A stretch of 64,000 nt of DNA from Diprion similis (taxonomy: Eukaryota > Arthropoda > Insecta > Hymenoptera > Diprionidae), in assembly GCF_021155765.1 (NCBI RefSeq), contig NC_060110.1, positions 22,156,001 through 22,220,000 on the forward strand. The letters are read 5' to 3'. Below, piece after piece: positions 1 to 12,600 of the stretch (positions are counted from its first letter, which is position 1; the number at the start of each line of letters is the position of its first letter). Below the pieces are notes generated by a model, which saw nothing but the letters and a program-made list of their open reading frames with translations, searched no databases and was not told the DNA's origin. The translations under genes and the position numbers were made by a program.

Positions 1-76
1 TCAAAAATGAAATGTCGGTGAAAGTGTATCAAAATTGTGATCGGACAATATGTAGCGTATTCAATATGCTGGTGCG

Positions 77-1952
77 TCAGACGTGGGAGGACTCGTCTCC
101 GTTGTCCGCTGCCATAGCTTCTCGATTTTCGTAAGCCCAGAACCCGTGAAATTCTATCAATATACTGACCATAGTATCTCCTTGTCCACTGTAACCGAAA
201 TAGGTATGACAGTTGCCAATTGAAAGGCAAAATCAATCACTGATCCGACTGGAGTATGAGTATAATTTTTCTATCATGATTACAATAATTCCAAATTTAC
301 TTACCATGATAAAAGATCTTGTAGCGTAATTTTGCAGGGATCAGCTGGTTTTACCATGTCGAATATTTCATCTTTAACATCTTCAAAACTTACTGGCTCC
401 TGACCGTGCATCGTCATTTGCTCCTGAATCGCCTGGACCATAAATTTATAGTATTAAATTAAGAATTGTTATAATCAAACATTGATAAAATTGAAATCAG
501 ATTTACAAAACGATAATAATGAGTGCGCGTCAACATACCCGAAAGAAGTAATTGAGGCAGAATGTATCGAGGTATCCACGGTTATTAATATCGAGAATAC
601 GGAATAAGTAGTGGAGACTTTGTGGTTCGTGACGGTTTTCCAGAGCCAGAACAAAGTCCAAATACGTTTTATAGTCCATCTCACCTTCGTACGTCAAACA
701 CTCCTGGAAGACCCTCTCGAGAAAGACTCCGGTAAGCGTACCTGTACCATAGCTGCATAAAATCAAATTATTTCACAACTTGAAAAGTAAGTAACACTAA
801 AAGAACAGTCTTTCTCATGACAAAGAACTCTTCAACGACTATATCAAAATGTTACGTAATTATTTTTACCCAGAGAGTTCCTCTTTGTTGAGCATGCCAT
901 TATGATCTCGGTCAAGGTTTAAATATTGACCATAAACTTTCAGGGCGGATGGTGCAGAGAACCAGTTGGCTTCTTGAAGATCTTTGGGCAGATCCTCGTC
1001 ACGCAACTCTAAAAGGTCATCGAGAAAACTGCATGCTAAAATATCTTGTATTCTCACTCTTCCAGTCCTCAGCGGGTCCAAGAAGAACAGGAATTTTCTA
1101 ACCGCGGTACAAACGTAGAACGAATGAAAAGATTTCTCAAGTCCTTCAAGCTGCGGTAGCGTAGGAATTAGTTCCAAAATATAATTCTCCAGGTCCTGAA
1201 AGGCATCGCAGTGTTATTAAAATAGTTAGTCTGCTTTGCAAATTCCCAGTAATTTTTCAAGCAACCAATAATAATATGTTATCGATTCGTACAGATTCCC
1301 TGAGGTATCCTTGCCCAGTTACATCGTATAGGGATAAACCAATTCGAGTTTGGTGAAGCCAGACTTTCCTCATGACATAGTTGAACAATGCCATGATACT
1401 AATACGCCCGTGAGGATCCCCTTGCTGCAGTTTGGCAAAAACAACCGCTGTGAAGTAAGGAGCACATTTCGAGCCTGCAAGAGCACCAACTTTTTTGAAA
1501 TCCTCATAATTGATTAATTGTTCGTCTCCTGAGATGGGTTTGCTGTGGTGTTTGTCTAAAAGTACCCACAGAGCCTTGAGCTCATTGTTATCGAGCAATT
1601 GACGAGACCGTTTTTGAAGAAACAAGGCTCGCGTCTCCTCTCGTAATTTCTGTGGTAGGATTTCATCCTCCTTCGGTAACTGAAATTTGTTCCGAATTAA
1701 AGACCATAGGCGATGGAATCTAATCAGGAGTGCAAGGGTGAACATTAGGAAGATATGAATCAGAGATTCGTGAAATTGAATTTGTAGTACCTGTCGAATA
1801 TTGTCTGTAAGAGCGTACCTTGAAATAAAATTTCGGTATGACTTTATAGGTTAGATCCTTGTCTTCAGCCTTGGTCCCTTTCCATTCTCTGTATATTTTT
1901 TGAAAAAGCTCATCCTCCTTCCTCTCAAGTTCGTTGACTTTTTTTTCGTCAG
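77..1952 (-). CDS. PPP2R3C: PP2A regulatory subunit B'' gamma (PPP2R3C/G5PR-like), 5' exon missing
   Basis: Six coding exons read on the minus strand: 1952-1819, 1679-1293, 1195-870, 752-539, 432-305 and 188-77, ending in TGA. All joints keep frame, giving about 433 residues against roughly 450 for the animal family. The family is recognised from blocks such as YVMRKVWLHQTRIGLSLYDV, FFLDPLRTG, ACSFLDDLLELRDE, FSAPSALKVYGQYLNLD and FQECLTYEGEMDYKTYLDF, and a C-terminal LIEFHGFWAYENRE. An EF-hand-like loop DRDHNGMLNKEE lies near the end of exon 1195-870, as expected for B'' subunits that bind calcium and target PP2A. From family knowledge it directs PP2A (and PP5) in the nucleus and centrosome. 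The first coding exon must supply about 15-20 residues and end in phase 1; I could not place it with confidence upstream of 1952. The last exon lies 76 bp from the window edge, so the 3' UTR is cut. Confidence 0.93.
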
Positions 1953-3560
1953 CTATAAAGGAAAACAGGTCACATTATGTCAACAATACTATTAACAATT
2001 CATGTTAATACTCTTATCATATCATTCTCGTCAAGTATTTATTCGAAGATTGGCTCATATACTTTACGTTTATTCGCCAATGCGCATTTATTCAACAGTT
2101 CTGTCAAATCCATTAATTTTCGGACTGGTCAATACGCCGAATATTTCGTTAACTAATATAAGTAATAATATTAAAAGAAACACTGTTTACATCCGTACGA
2201 GAGCACGCGCGGATTAAACTCATGCTGATTCCACAATATCCAGTGCTGGTGCTGAGCGACTGAGCGACAACCAGCAGCTACGACCAATCATCGCGTAGCC
2301 TCAGACCGCTGATCACTGTAACTAAACAGCATTGGTTGTCGCTTGTCATATGTTTCCTGTCGTTCATGGTGAAGGCACGATGTCGGTGAAGTATTCTGCG
2401 AGCACTGCCGAGTATCCTCTGTTAGGCTAAATGTAACACATTTGTGTGTATGCGGTTGCGGTATATCAGGCGCAGAACAAAAATACATCAGACTTTCATA
2501 ATCGGGTCGTTCGCTAACTACAATGTAAAAAATTCGAGCGATCCCGCATTGTGATTGATGAATTGTGTGATATTCTTAGAGCATATGTGATATTATATAT
2601 TTCTACGAGACGTCATTGAGGAAGGACTCCGGTGAAATTTCGATAGTATCGAATTTTTCGTTTTTGAAATGACTGAAAGAGATGTGATCTGAAATTTTTT
2701 CCAACAAACTTTAGAGTATGGTAGTATGTCTCCTGAAGAAAAAATCCGTCAAATTATCCTGAAAAAAAATCATTGTAAATTACATTTCATCTTGTGTAAG
2801 GGATTGATGAAGAACATAGAAATGATGAAGATATCCGAAATTCATTTGCCCCAGTTTCGTTCTAGGTAATCCGTGTATTACGTTATAATCATCTAGAATT
2901 TTCGAGGAAGATCGTTAGAGTCGAAGGTGATACTTGGATAATAATCTCACAATAAGACTCCCACTCAGAGAAGTGATGATAACTGTATATCTATTCACCA
3001 GTAATTTGTGACAGGTTCGTAGCCAAAGTCCAAAATACAGACTACGGTTTCTCATTTTTCGACATATTGCTTTTGGGACTAGAGAATTCTCGACTAGGGA
3101 TTCCTGGGAATTCTGGAATTTTTGGGAAATTTTTAAAACCTTAGAGAAATAAAAAAATTGCTAATTGAGTGCAACATGAATTACGCTTATTATTAATCAT
3201 TAACATTTATCATTTCTTCAGTCTTGTTTACATTCAAGTTTTAATGAATCACACATTTTTCTAACAAAACCAACTAAATCAAACTCTAAGTATCTTTTTA
3301 AAAAACTTTTGATTTGTCTTTTCAATCGAAGGTATAGGTACTTTGAAATCAGTGAAAATATTAATCACACGGTCTTTTACTCGAACAAATAGTAGGTAAC
3401 TGAAGTATCATTATGAAAACAATAATCAAATCATTCCGATTGAATCTAGTTCCGGGGCCAAATGGGCATCATGTTGTCTCGTCATCTACCGGAAACACTT
3501 TATATTCAGTATATTCGATTGCGGTTTAGTTGCGAGAGTTGTTAGAATTTAGGTATTAGA
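1953..3560. other. Intergenic and 5' region between PPP2R3C and the first reductase
   Basis: This stretch should hold the first coding exon and promoter of PPP2R3C (minus strand), since the exon at 1952-1819 begins mid-codon. Short ATG-to-donor candidates exist, for example around 2180-2223 and 2520-2555 on the minus strand, but none resembles the family N terminus clearly enough to call. The rest, about 2600-3560, is AT-rich and I see no coding signal, RNA gene or clear repeat in it. Confidence 0.5.
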
Positions 3561-3741
3561 CACTGAACTCAATATTATGGTGGAACGAGCGCAGCCTATG
3601 TGTCCCTCAACCGAGTACCGGTGAGAAAGAGATAGTTGTTTACGGGGTATGTCTGATACCCGTAACAACTATCTCTGTCTGACGCGTTCAACCGCCCCCC
3701 ACTACCGTAGCGCTCGTTCCAATATAATATAGAGTTCAGTG
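3561..3741. mobile_element. Foldback MITE-like element with long inverted repeats
   Basis: The ends are inverted copies: CACTGAACTC at 3561-3570 and GAGTTCAGTG at 3732-3741. They continue inward through an A/T-rich ATATTAT-type block to TGGAACGAGCGC on the left and GCGCTCGTTCCA on the right (to about 3721). In the centre a second hairpin pairs 3628-3650 with 3656-3676 around a 5-base loop; the arms differ only by two extra bases on the left. The flanks share GTATT (3553-3557 and 3742-3746), a possible target-site duplication, although three unmatched bases separate the left copy from the repeat. There is no coding capacity. It ends about 50 bp before the start codon of the first reductase. 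The family is not identified. Confidence 0.75.
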
Positions 3742-3792
3742 GTATTGAACCATCGTCACTCGTTTTCCATCGGTCAACCCGTTAGTTCGAAT

Positions 3793-6700
3793 ATGTCGGA
3801 AATACAGCAATTCTATGTTGGAAAAAATATCTTCATTACTGGTTGGTTTTCAAAATGAGCGAAAAAATATGCCAGACCATCTTGGTAGAAGAACTACTTG
3901 TAATAACCACGTTTTCGAAATTTTTCAGGCGGAACCGGTTTTTTGGGAGTAGTATTAATAGAAAAACTGCTCCGGAGCTGCCGTGACATTGGAATCATCT
4001 ACATCCTAATCCGCCCGAAGAAGGGAAAAAGTGTTGAGGAACGCCTGGATGCCCTACTTGGTGAAAAGGTAATTGAGTAGGAAAATAGGAGATTGCATCT
4101 CTTTGGAGTGAGTGATAACGTACTTAGGAATGCATCAGGACAGCCACAACTCACTGAAAAGTCCTAGTACTCCGTCAACCGCGATAAGCTACTAAAGTTT
4201 GATTTCAGAGTTTTGACCCACTGCGGAAAGAATATCCAGAATTTTCACAGAAGATCGTCGGGGTTGAAGGTGATACTGCTAAGAACGGATTCGGACTTTC
4301 GTCAAAAGACTATTTACGCCTTACTGACGAAGTATGAGGTTGAATGCAGGTTGATTTTGCGTGTCTTTCCTGCATCAGCCTTGAAACCCGGAATTTTTTT
4401 TTTAGGTTTCGGTGATCTTTCACTTAGCTGCTTCTGTGCGTTTCACTGAGAAGCTCGAGTCGGCTGTTCTAACTAACGTGAACAGCGTGAAATACGCCAT
4501 AGACCTTGCAAGGGCGTGCAAGAATTTCAAGGTAATAGCATAGATATCTACTTTTTCTCATTCAACGAAATCAACATGATCGCACTTCAGGCTGGAATCT
4601 ACGTGTCTACTGCGTTCAGCCATTGCGTCCGGAAGTCTATTAATGAAGAACTGTATCCTCCACCCATGAGCTACCAAGAGGTCAACACGTTTGTTGAAAT
4701 GTCTAGAAGAATGAAATGGTCGGAGGATGTGATGGAATCAGTCACTAAAACGTAAGCATTCCGGCTTTTATGGCTCATATTGCCACCGTTCAGTTATTCA
4801 GCTGACGATTATACATTACCGTCACGAGCCTATGACTAGACTGACTATTTAAGACTACCGAACTCGATTTGGTAGCGAATCGCTTCAGTCTGAGTGAACT
4901 CGGCACTTTCAAGTAAGTAACAAGTCTGATGAGTAACTCATTTTCCCGCAGAATAATCGGAGAATGGCCGAACACGTATAGCTTTACCAAAGCGATTGCC
5001 GAGGGTGTCGTTGCCGAGTTTGCCAAGGACTTACCGTTTGCAATATTCAGGCCCTCAATCGGTAATTTACATATGCGACAAGTATTTATTTCATTCTAGA
5101 GGTGACATAAGGTCTACTGCTCGCAAACGCATGAATAGTTACTCGATATGCCCATTGTTTGTGGTTGAGTTACAGGTTACTCGATCTCAAGCAAGTTGCT
5201 TCCAATGAGTTTTCGATGTGTAATTTTTGAAAAAATTCCTTCGCAATCGTTAGGCTGTTTTAAAGTCATTCTTTTGTTATCTTTATCAACATGTACATGA
5301 ATTATTACTGTTCCACAGTGACAAACTCCTTCAAAAGCCCCGCTCCAGGATGGGTTTCTGGCACAATGGGTCTCGCAGGCTTGGTGTATGCCTATGGCCT
5401 AGGCCTTGTTCACGTCGCGCTGCAAGACATAAATAAAAAAGCTGATCTTGTCCCGGTGGATTACGTTTGTAACGCACTAATTTCTTCAGCTTGGAACACA
5501 GCAATTATTGAAAAAGGGTATAGAAACTTATCAAGCTCGATTCCTAGAATTTAGGATGAAAATATTACGTTTTAGATCTAATACATCTTTTTCAGAAGCT
5601 CCGATGACGTTCTAGTTTACAATTACGTTTCTGGAAACGAAAATCCTATCACTTGGAACAAATTCAATGTTGTATGCGCTCCTTACCGAAAGGTTTATCC
5701 GTCAGAACAGGCTGTCTATCATTCTTTTTTGTTGACTACGAAGTCGAAATTTCTATTCGTCATACTTGATTTTCTATTGCATTTGCTCCCGGCAATAATG
5801 ATTGATCTCATGGCGAAATTGGTGGGTAAACAGCCAAAGTAAGTTTGAAATGAATACAGTTCTCAATTTGATTTTTTATCACGAGCAGCTTAGTGAATAT
5901 AAAATTCTGATAAATGTACTCTTGAACAAAAACTTGATAATGAGGTTGAAAATTAGGTTATTCGTAATTACAGAATGTACCAGCTTATGAGTAAGATTCG
6001 TAAAGCGTGGTTCGCATTGATGTATTTCGCCACACAAGAGTGGTGTTTCGGCAACCAGAAAATTCAGCAGCTTTGGAGTCAGCTTGGGCCTGAAGATAAG
6101 AAAATATTCCCCTTTAGTATGCGAACCCTCGATTGGAATGAATATCTTCGGAACATGTGTAAAGGTGTTCGTCAGTTCATCGCAGGCGAATCTGATGACA
6201 ACTTGGAAAGGGCAAAACGGCGATACTATTGGTTAGTGAAAATCCTTGAGAGGATGCTATATTGAGTTTTCTTTTTTGTTTCCTTCTTTTCGATTTCGAT
6301 AACAACTCGGATATTACGATATGAAATACGTTCAGTCGATAATTTATCATCGCAAAGGAAACTGTCGAGCTAGGACGCAAAATTTTATAGAATTCAATGC
6401 AGATCTACTTTCTATGCATTGTAAATTCTGCGTGTCACTCATTTTGAGTATTATCAAAGCTTACGCTTCACTGTCACGATAAAGCTGCAGTGCACGTCAT
6501 TCTGCATAAAATGTTGAACACAGACATGGAATAACATTAACTTTTCACGCAACAACTACGCGAGGAAATGTGTACCTGTAATCGGTGATAACTGTCAATT
6601 GTGAACGTTGCCAATGGCTAAGAGCAGCCATTGTTGCATACCATCTGTCCCTGCCACAACGATCACTGCTTCTCCAAATCTTACGAAAAAGGACAAGTTC

Positions 6701-7050
6701 TCAATTAGTGAACTTTACGTTCTAGTTCGAAAGGCTTCTTCGTAAATTGTCAAATTAGTTTATTTATACGTATGATCGTGTCATAGTTGTTCATAAGACT
6801 CCGGAAACTAGGTAGATCTCGATGAGTGAAGCCTGGCTTTAAGCATCCTTATAACAATATTTTATGCTTTAATCGAACATATTCTTCATGTCTGTAAATC
6901 CTGAATTGTTTTATGTATTCTAGTCTTTACTTCATCCATGTGGCAGTCTGTCTGATACTTGGCGTCTTGATTCTATGGGTTATCTGGAGATCCTTTGGTG
7001 GAATCGCGGTGACCCTTGCAACACCGAGTATTCTTTCTGAACTGCTTTGA
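3793..7050 (+). CDS. Fatty acyl-CoA reductase, tandem copy 1
   Basis: Ten coding exons: 3793-3841, 3929-4068, 4209-4331, 4406-4531, 4591-4751, 4952-5061, 5319-5517, 5596-5838, 5974-6231 and 6924-7050 (TGA), giving 511 residues, a usual length. The start ATG leads into MSEIQQFYVGKNIFITG. The NADPH-binding motif TGGTGFLG spans residues 16-23 and is split by intron 1. The short-chain-dehydrogenase active site YSFTK has Tyr209 and Lys213. The C-terminal part (about 355-455) matches the FAR_C/sterile domain, with LDWNEY and FIAGE blocks. One hydrophobic helix lies at about 472-492 (HVAVCLILGVLILWVIW). The enzyme reduces acyl-CoA to fatty alcohol with two NADPH at the ER or peroxisome membrane. Substrate chain length and tissue cannot be read from the sequence. 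Intron phases match copy 2 throughout, so the pair is a tandem duplication. Intron 9 (692 bp) is the largest here but only 84 bp in copy 2. Confidence 0.96.
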
Positions 7051-9008
7051 GCGGTTTTTACGTAGCCGCAGGTACAACCTGCCGCAAATTGTCAACGTTA
7101 TCGTCGATTTACGATGGTGGTGACGTGATTCCAAAATTATATATTTTTAATCAAAATAAGTCCGTTGATATTTTTTCGGAGTTGAAGTTATTCATGGGCA
7201 TTTATTTTTAACGATATCGTGTCAATCCTCGACACCCTTTCCCCCTAAATACTATATAAATGGATTGAATTATCATATATTGCAATATTTGACATATCTA
7301 AAAGGTTTTAAGTATCGTTTGGTATTTCATTTGAAGTCGTTCTTATATTTTTTTTCCCCGCCTTCGGCGAGTTCTGACATTTTTTTTTCTCTCCAATGGT
7401 CTGCTTGTCTTCTAACCTTGAGATATGATAATTCTAAACAGACTTATACACACGTCTGCGCCGAAGAGTATTTTGTAAGACACTGGATGATGTCTTTTTT
7501 AATATCTATGAATAAATATTTTCGTTGAATAAACAATATGACACGGTGTATTAAAAATCATATGGAACCACACTTTTCCAAAGAGTGCCAAAACTCAGTC
7601 TGAAAATAATTCTATCTATTTTAGTATTCTATTGCAAACCCAACAATTATCGTGACAAACTGAGTCGCTGGTTGAACAGATTACCGATTTTAGAAATTTT
7701 CTCTCGACCACCATTATGCCGAAATGTATTCCTCTTTGAAGACGCCCTTTGATACACTCAATGCAATCGTAATTAGGGCAAGGTTCTTGGGATACGATTA
7801 AATAATTGCAGAATTTTATACATCCTACATAGAAAATCCGTTCTTGTTACGGTCCTTGAACGCAAATGATGTCAGAGTTTAATGCGATAGAAATATTTAT
7901 GTTGAATATTTTAAAGAATGCAGCAGGATATTCGTAATACAAGTAGATCGACGAAGCAAAAATTCCAGGGGTCAAATGTTTTACTTACGCATTTATCGGA
8001 ATTCAATTATTCGCGTCTGAACAATGAAATGAAAAGTCCATATTATATTCAGATACGTAATTTTCAACAACAAATTTATCCTTATTAGTCCCACGTAAAA
8101 GTCTACACTTTGTCTGAAATGGGAATACTCGGATTAATATGATACTGACGAAGAGAAAAGAAGTTGCATGGAATTGTAAATGCCAGTAAAATGCACGAAT
8201 ATGTTAAAATTGGAACAGGTGTTGAAAGAAAAACCACGATAGATTTGATTTTCAAATCGAATTATTATGATGAAACATATATTTGTTACAGCTGAGATAT
8301 TGAACCAACTTGGACTTTTCGTAATCGGAAAACATCGACTTCCCGCATGTGTAACACAACATGATATTTTACTACTAAATTCGACTGCGAATACTGTACC
8401 ATTCCTTGTAAAACCTGTTTCTTTTTGTATTATATATAAATTCGCCTGATTTGATTGATAATATCAATCGAAAAGCCTGATTATATCAGAAACAAGCATT
8501 TCTCCAGACGTTTATTTGTGCACTAGCAAATGTTAAGATTACGGTAGGAATGATCCAATAGTCGGTTTTCATTACCCACGACTTATAACTTTGTAATACT
8601 GCCTTATTCAGTACTTACGTGATTTAACTAACGTTTATTGACTCGAGTCACGATGAATCAACAACTATTAAGGTCAAGTAGGAATTGTAGTTGTGAGGTA
8701 AATCCTAACCTGTATGGTCGAACAATGACTATGAATTTGGAACCGTTCAAACAACCCCGATTCATTTGGCCAATGATACATTTTTTCGGCTAAAAGGTTT
8801 ATATGATAGCTCGAAATCTTATCTCTGATCAAGATGAGTTGCCGAATGACTCTCAAAAAATGATTTATAAAAATCAATTGTCGATTGGACAATTGGTATA
8901 ACCAATGTAACTTTTTCAGTGAAACAACATAAACATCGATATTTTGCGCTCTAGGGTATCGGTTTGCTTAGCCAATCACTTCTTGTTTTACTGAATTCAA
9001 TTACAGTA
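7051..9008. other. Downstream region of reductase copy 1
   Basis: AT-rich DNA after the stop codon of reductase copy 1. A small hairpin GCAGGTACAACCTGC lies just after the stop (about 7069-7083). AATAAA at 7511-7516 is a candidate poly(A) signal, which would give a 3' UTR of about 460 bp; nearer signals were not seen. Beyond about 7560 I see no gene; short open frames there lack family resemblance. Confidence 0.5.
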
Positions 9009-9394
9009 CAGTAAAACCTTGATTATCCGAATTATTAGGACCTAGCCTAGATCGAAAATCAAACGTTCGGATAACCGAACTGCAATTTTTATCTTAAGGT
9101 ATAATAATATATATATACAAAAAAAATTTAAATCGCCGAACAGTCCGTACTAAACATTTGAATACATATTGAACCTCTTTCAAACACCGAACGCTTATTT
9201 TAATAATTTACTTTTATGTAGTCAATTGAGAAACGGCTGCTCCACATTTTTTACCGAGCAACAATGTACATTTTCCATAAAAAATTTATCTTTAGAGCCA
9301 ACGTTGCGATAATTAAGCCTTCAGGTAAATCAAGTCATGTTTAGCATAATTGAGGGTTTAATTAACTAAGTCCAGGGTGATCGAGGTTCTACTG
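9009..9394. mobile_element. pogo/Tigger-like non-autonomous MITE
   Basis: The left end begins CAGTAAAACCTTGATTATCC and the right end, read on the minus strand, begins CAGTAGAACCTCGATCACC; the first 15 bases match at 13 positions. The pattern CAGTnnAACCTcGATnA is typical of pogo/Tigger terminal repeats. The element is flanked by TA on both sides (9007-9008 and 9395-9396), as expected for this superfamily. At 386 bp it holds no transposase frame, so it is a deletion derivative or MITE. A second internal copy of the CGGATAACCGAA signal lies near 9067-9080. It ends about 240 bp before the start codon of reductase copy 2, within the likely promoter. Confidence 0.85.
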
Positions 9395-9633
9395 TATAAA
9401 TTTTTCAAATTGGGTTATTCAAATTTATACCGATGTAAAATCATGACGCATATAATCACCATAATGGTCGTATCATCATTCTTAAGAATATTCATCACTC
9501 TGGAATATCATCAGGCAAATATATGTATACAGTTTGTTCTATATAAAGCTTTTAATCTATAATACAATGTATAAAGATTCGAAACTCGTCAGTTTCCGAC
9601 CGTATCCCGTCGGCTCATAGTCACAGATTAAAA
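9395..9633 (+). promoter_or_regulatory. Probable promoter and 5' UTR of reductase copy 2
   Basis: About 240 bp between the pogo-like element and the ATG of reductase copy 2. The last 60 bases (CGTC..TTTCC..CCGT..CCCGT pattern near 9587-9612) resemble the leader of copy 1 near 3755-3785, so this part of the leader was duplicated with the gene. No clear TATA-to-initiator spacing was identified; TATATAAA-like sequence occurs near 9540. Confidence 0.4.
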
Positions 9634-12600
9634 ATGTCGCAAGTACAGCAATTTTATGCTGGACAAAACGTTTTTATTACCGGTCAGTATCTGTCACATG
9701 GGGTAACTTTCAATTTCCCAACACGAATTATTTTTAAAGAACACGTTAACTGCCAATTTTGAAAAACAATGAGTGTAAACAAAACTCATCAACGAGGCCT
9801 TGTCAGTATAAGTTTTTCGATTGCAGGGGGAACTGGGTTTTTGGGCAAAGTGTTGACGGAAAAATTGCTCCGAAGTTGTCGAGACATCGGGATCATCTAC
9901 ATTCTACTTCGCCCGAAAAAGGGTAAAGGTAGTCAGGAACGCGTAGATGTTTTTCTCGGTGATACGGTGAGTAACTAGTACCGAACAATTTTAAATATCA
10001 TTGTAATTTGCATCTCGTCTTTCTTCAGACAGTGATAAGGAACGTAAAAAGAGATAAAAATATCCAAAATTCATTTTAATGTTACTGATTCGTTGTCAAC
10101 AGCAAACATTTACGCAAGTTTCGTTCTAGGTATTCGATGTGTTACGGAACGACTATCCAGAATTTGCAAAGAAGATTGTCGGAGTCGAAGGTGATGCTGC
10201 CAAGACCAAACTTGGACTTTCGGAAACAGACTACGCACACCTCGTCGAAGAGGTATGACGACTGAAAATTGATAGTGCGTCTCTCCTTTGCATCAGTCGT
10301 TAAAATGAAGACGGATTTTTTCAGGTTTCGGTGATCTTTCATCTCGCCGCCAGCGTGCGTTTCACCGAAACACTTGAGTCGGCTGTTGCAATTAACGTGA
10401 AGAGCGTCAAACACGTCATCGACCTTGCAAGGGCGTGCAAGAACTTCAAGGTGAGGACATCATCACTTGATCTCATTCGACGAAATCAATATTGTCACAT
10501 TTCAGGCTGGGATTCACGTGTCTACTGCGTTTAGTCACTGCGTCCGAAAGTCCATTAATGAAGAGCTGTACCCTCCACCTATGAGCTACGAAGAGATCAA
10601 CATGACAGTAGAAAAGTTCAGGAGAATCGAGCGGTCGGAGGACGTGATGAAGTACGTCTCAAAACCGTAGGCTTCTGATGCTTGATGGCACAATAGTATT
10701 TAAAACCAATTATAAACTCAAAGTTTAACGTAAAAATACTTTAATACTAGACTTACAGTTAGCGGCAGTTGAAGTGACTGATTTCACTCACAACCGACTC
10801 GGGTATTTTTATCAAAAGTGCGAAGCCGCTAATAAATCAATTTCTCGCAGAATTTTAGGAGAATGGCCGAACACATATTCCTTCACCAAAGCCATCGCCG
10901 AGGGCGTCGTCGCTGAGTACGCCAGTGACTTACCGTTTGCTATCTTCAGACCGTCAATTGGTAATTTACTCACGTCACACGTTTTTATGTCATCATGAAA
11001 AAGCGTTGAAGTGTCCTAATCACAAAAATGATAATTTATCGCACCCCTTACAACGCGTGTAAGGTACGTTGCCAAAGTGCAAGATGCACACTCAGACAGC
11101 ATTTTATATTCCTTTGATATTGAACAGAGCTCACAATCTTGCATCGTATTCGCAATATTGATGGAATGTAGTGGATATATTGTACAGCGATATCACATAA
11201 AAATCATCAGGCAAATTTCATATCAAACTTGGTCAGTGAACATATTTTATGCACAACGAGTTTTCATGCACATTTTTTAAATATCAAGTCCAAAGTAGTT
11301 TCCACAGTCGGCGACCAGGTGCTCACGAGAGTTTGATATTCTCTCGGCGGAAATGATTGTGTTCATTGAGTCTGAACTGTCTGAGTGCAGATTGCGGCTT
11401 TGCATGGCAACAGTTGAACGATTCGAAAGAAATACTACAAGTTATCAAAATCTTAAATTTCTGAAATTCTTTCGATGTTTCTACTAACGTGCTCACAAAT
11501 TGTTCCACAGTGACGAGTGCCTACAAAAGTCCCATTCCAGGATGGATGTCAAGTCCGATGGGACTTCCGGGAATATTGTATGCCTTAGGCTTGGGCATCA
11601 TTCACGTCGTTAAAATTGATAGCAGTCTCAGGCTTGACATAGTCCCGGTTGATTATGTTTGTAATGCACTTATTACTTTGCCTTGGAAGACCGCAAAGAC
11701 AGAAAAAAGGTAAAATTTATTAAACTCAATTCGGAAATTTGAACTGACAGCGTTTCTCGTATAGTTTGAGTGGCAGTTCTGAATATTGCCACACCTTTCA
11801 CTGCAGTTGTAATTGGCAGTGGATCACCGAAGACCCTGCATATATATGCGTACAAAAACGGTTATCCCGATGCCTTCGCTTTTGTCATTTTACTTGCTAG
11901 TGGTTAGAGTTGGCTTATTCAATTTATTTCGAGTTCATAGGACAAAAATCTGGCTTAGTCGAATAGCTTCAGCGAGATGTTGTCTCGCTTACAGTATGAG
12001 ACAAAAATGGGCCATTTTTCACTTTTCGTTTTGCAGAAGAGGTAAAGAAAATTTTTCAAACCAAGAATACAGATTTGTTTGACCACTTCAAAACGAGACC
12101 ACGAACTAATTTGACATCATCTAACGAATTTACTGTTGAAGAGGTGAATACAAACAATCAGCGTGTGGGCTAATACCGAGGGGCCTTACGTGTTTATTTC
12201 AGAAACTGTGAGGACGTTCCGGTGTATAATTACGTTTCTACAAATGAAAATCCTATAATTTGGCAAGACTTCAATGATAAAAGCAGAGTTTTTGGAAGGA
12301 AATATCCCTCAGAGAAGTCTATTTACTACCCCTGGGGATTCGCTACAAAATCAAGACTTCTTTACAGGATCTCCAATTTTTTTTTTAATTCGATCCAAGC
12401 ACTGATTATTGACGTCGTTCTTAGATTGATGGGAAAAGAGCCACAGTAAGCACGAAAGAAAATTGAAGTCTCAATAGTTTATACCGCAGAAAAATTTGTG
12501 AATATACATAATTATGACATAAATAATATTCAGCATCGAGATTCAACACCATCATTAATTTCAGATTGTATAAAATTACGAATAAAATTCGAGAAGCTTT

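Noticed and set aside
2180-2560. Candidate first exons of PPP2R3C (minus strand)
   Set aside because: Two short ATG-to-phase-1-donor stretches exist, but neither resembles the known N terminus and they cannot be told apart.
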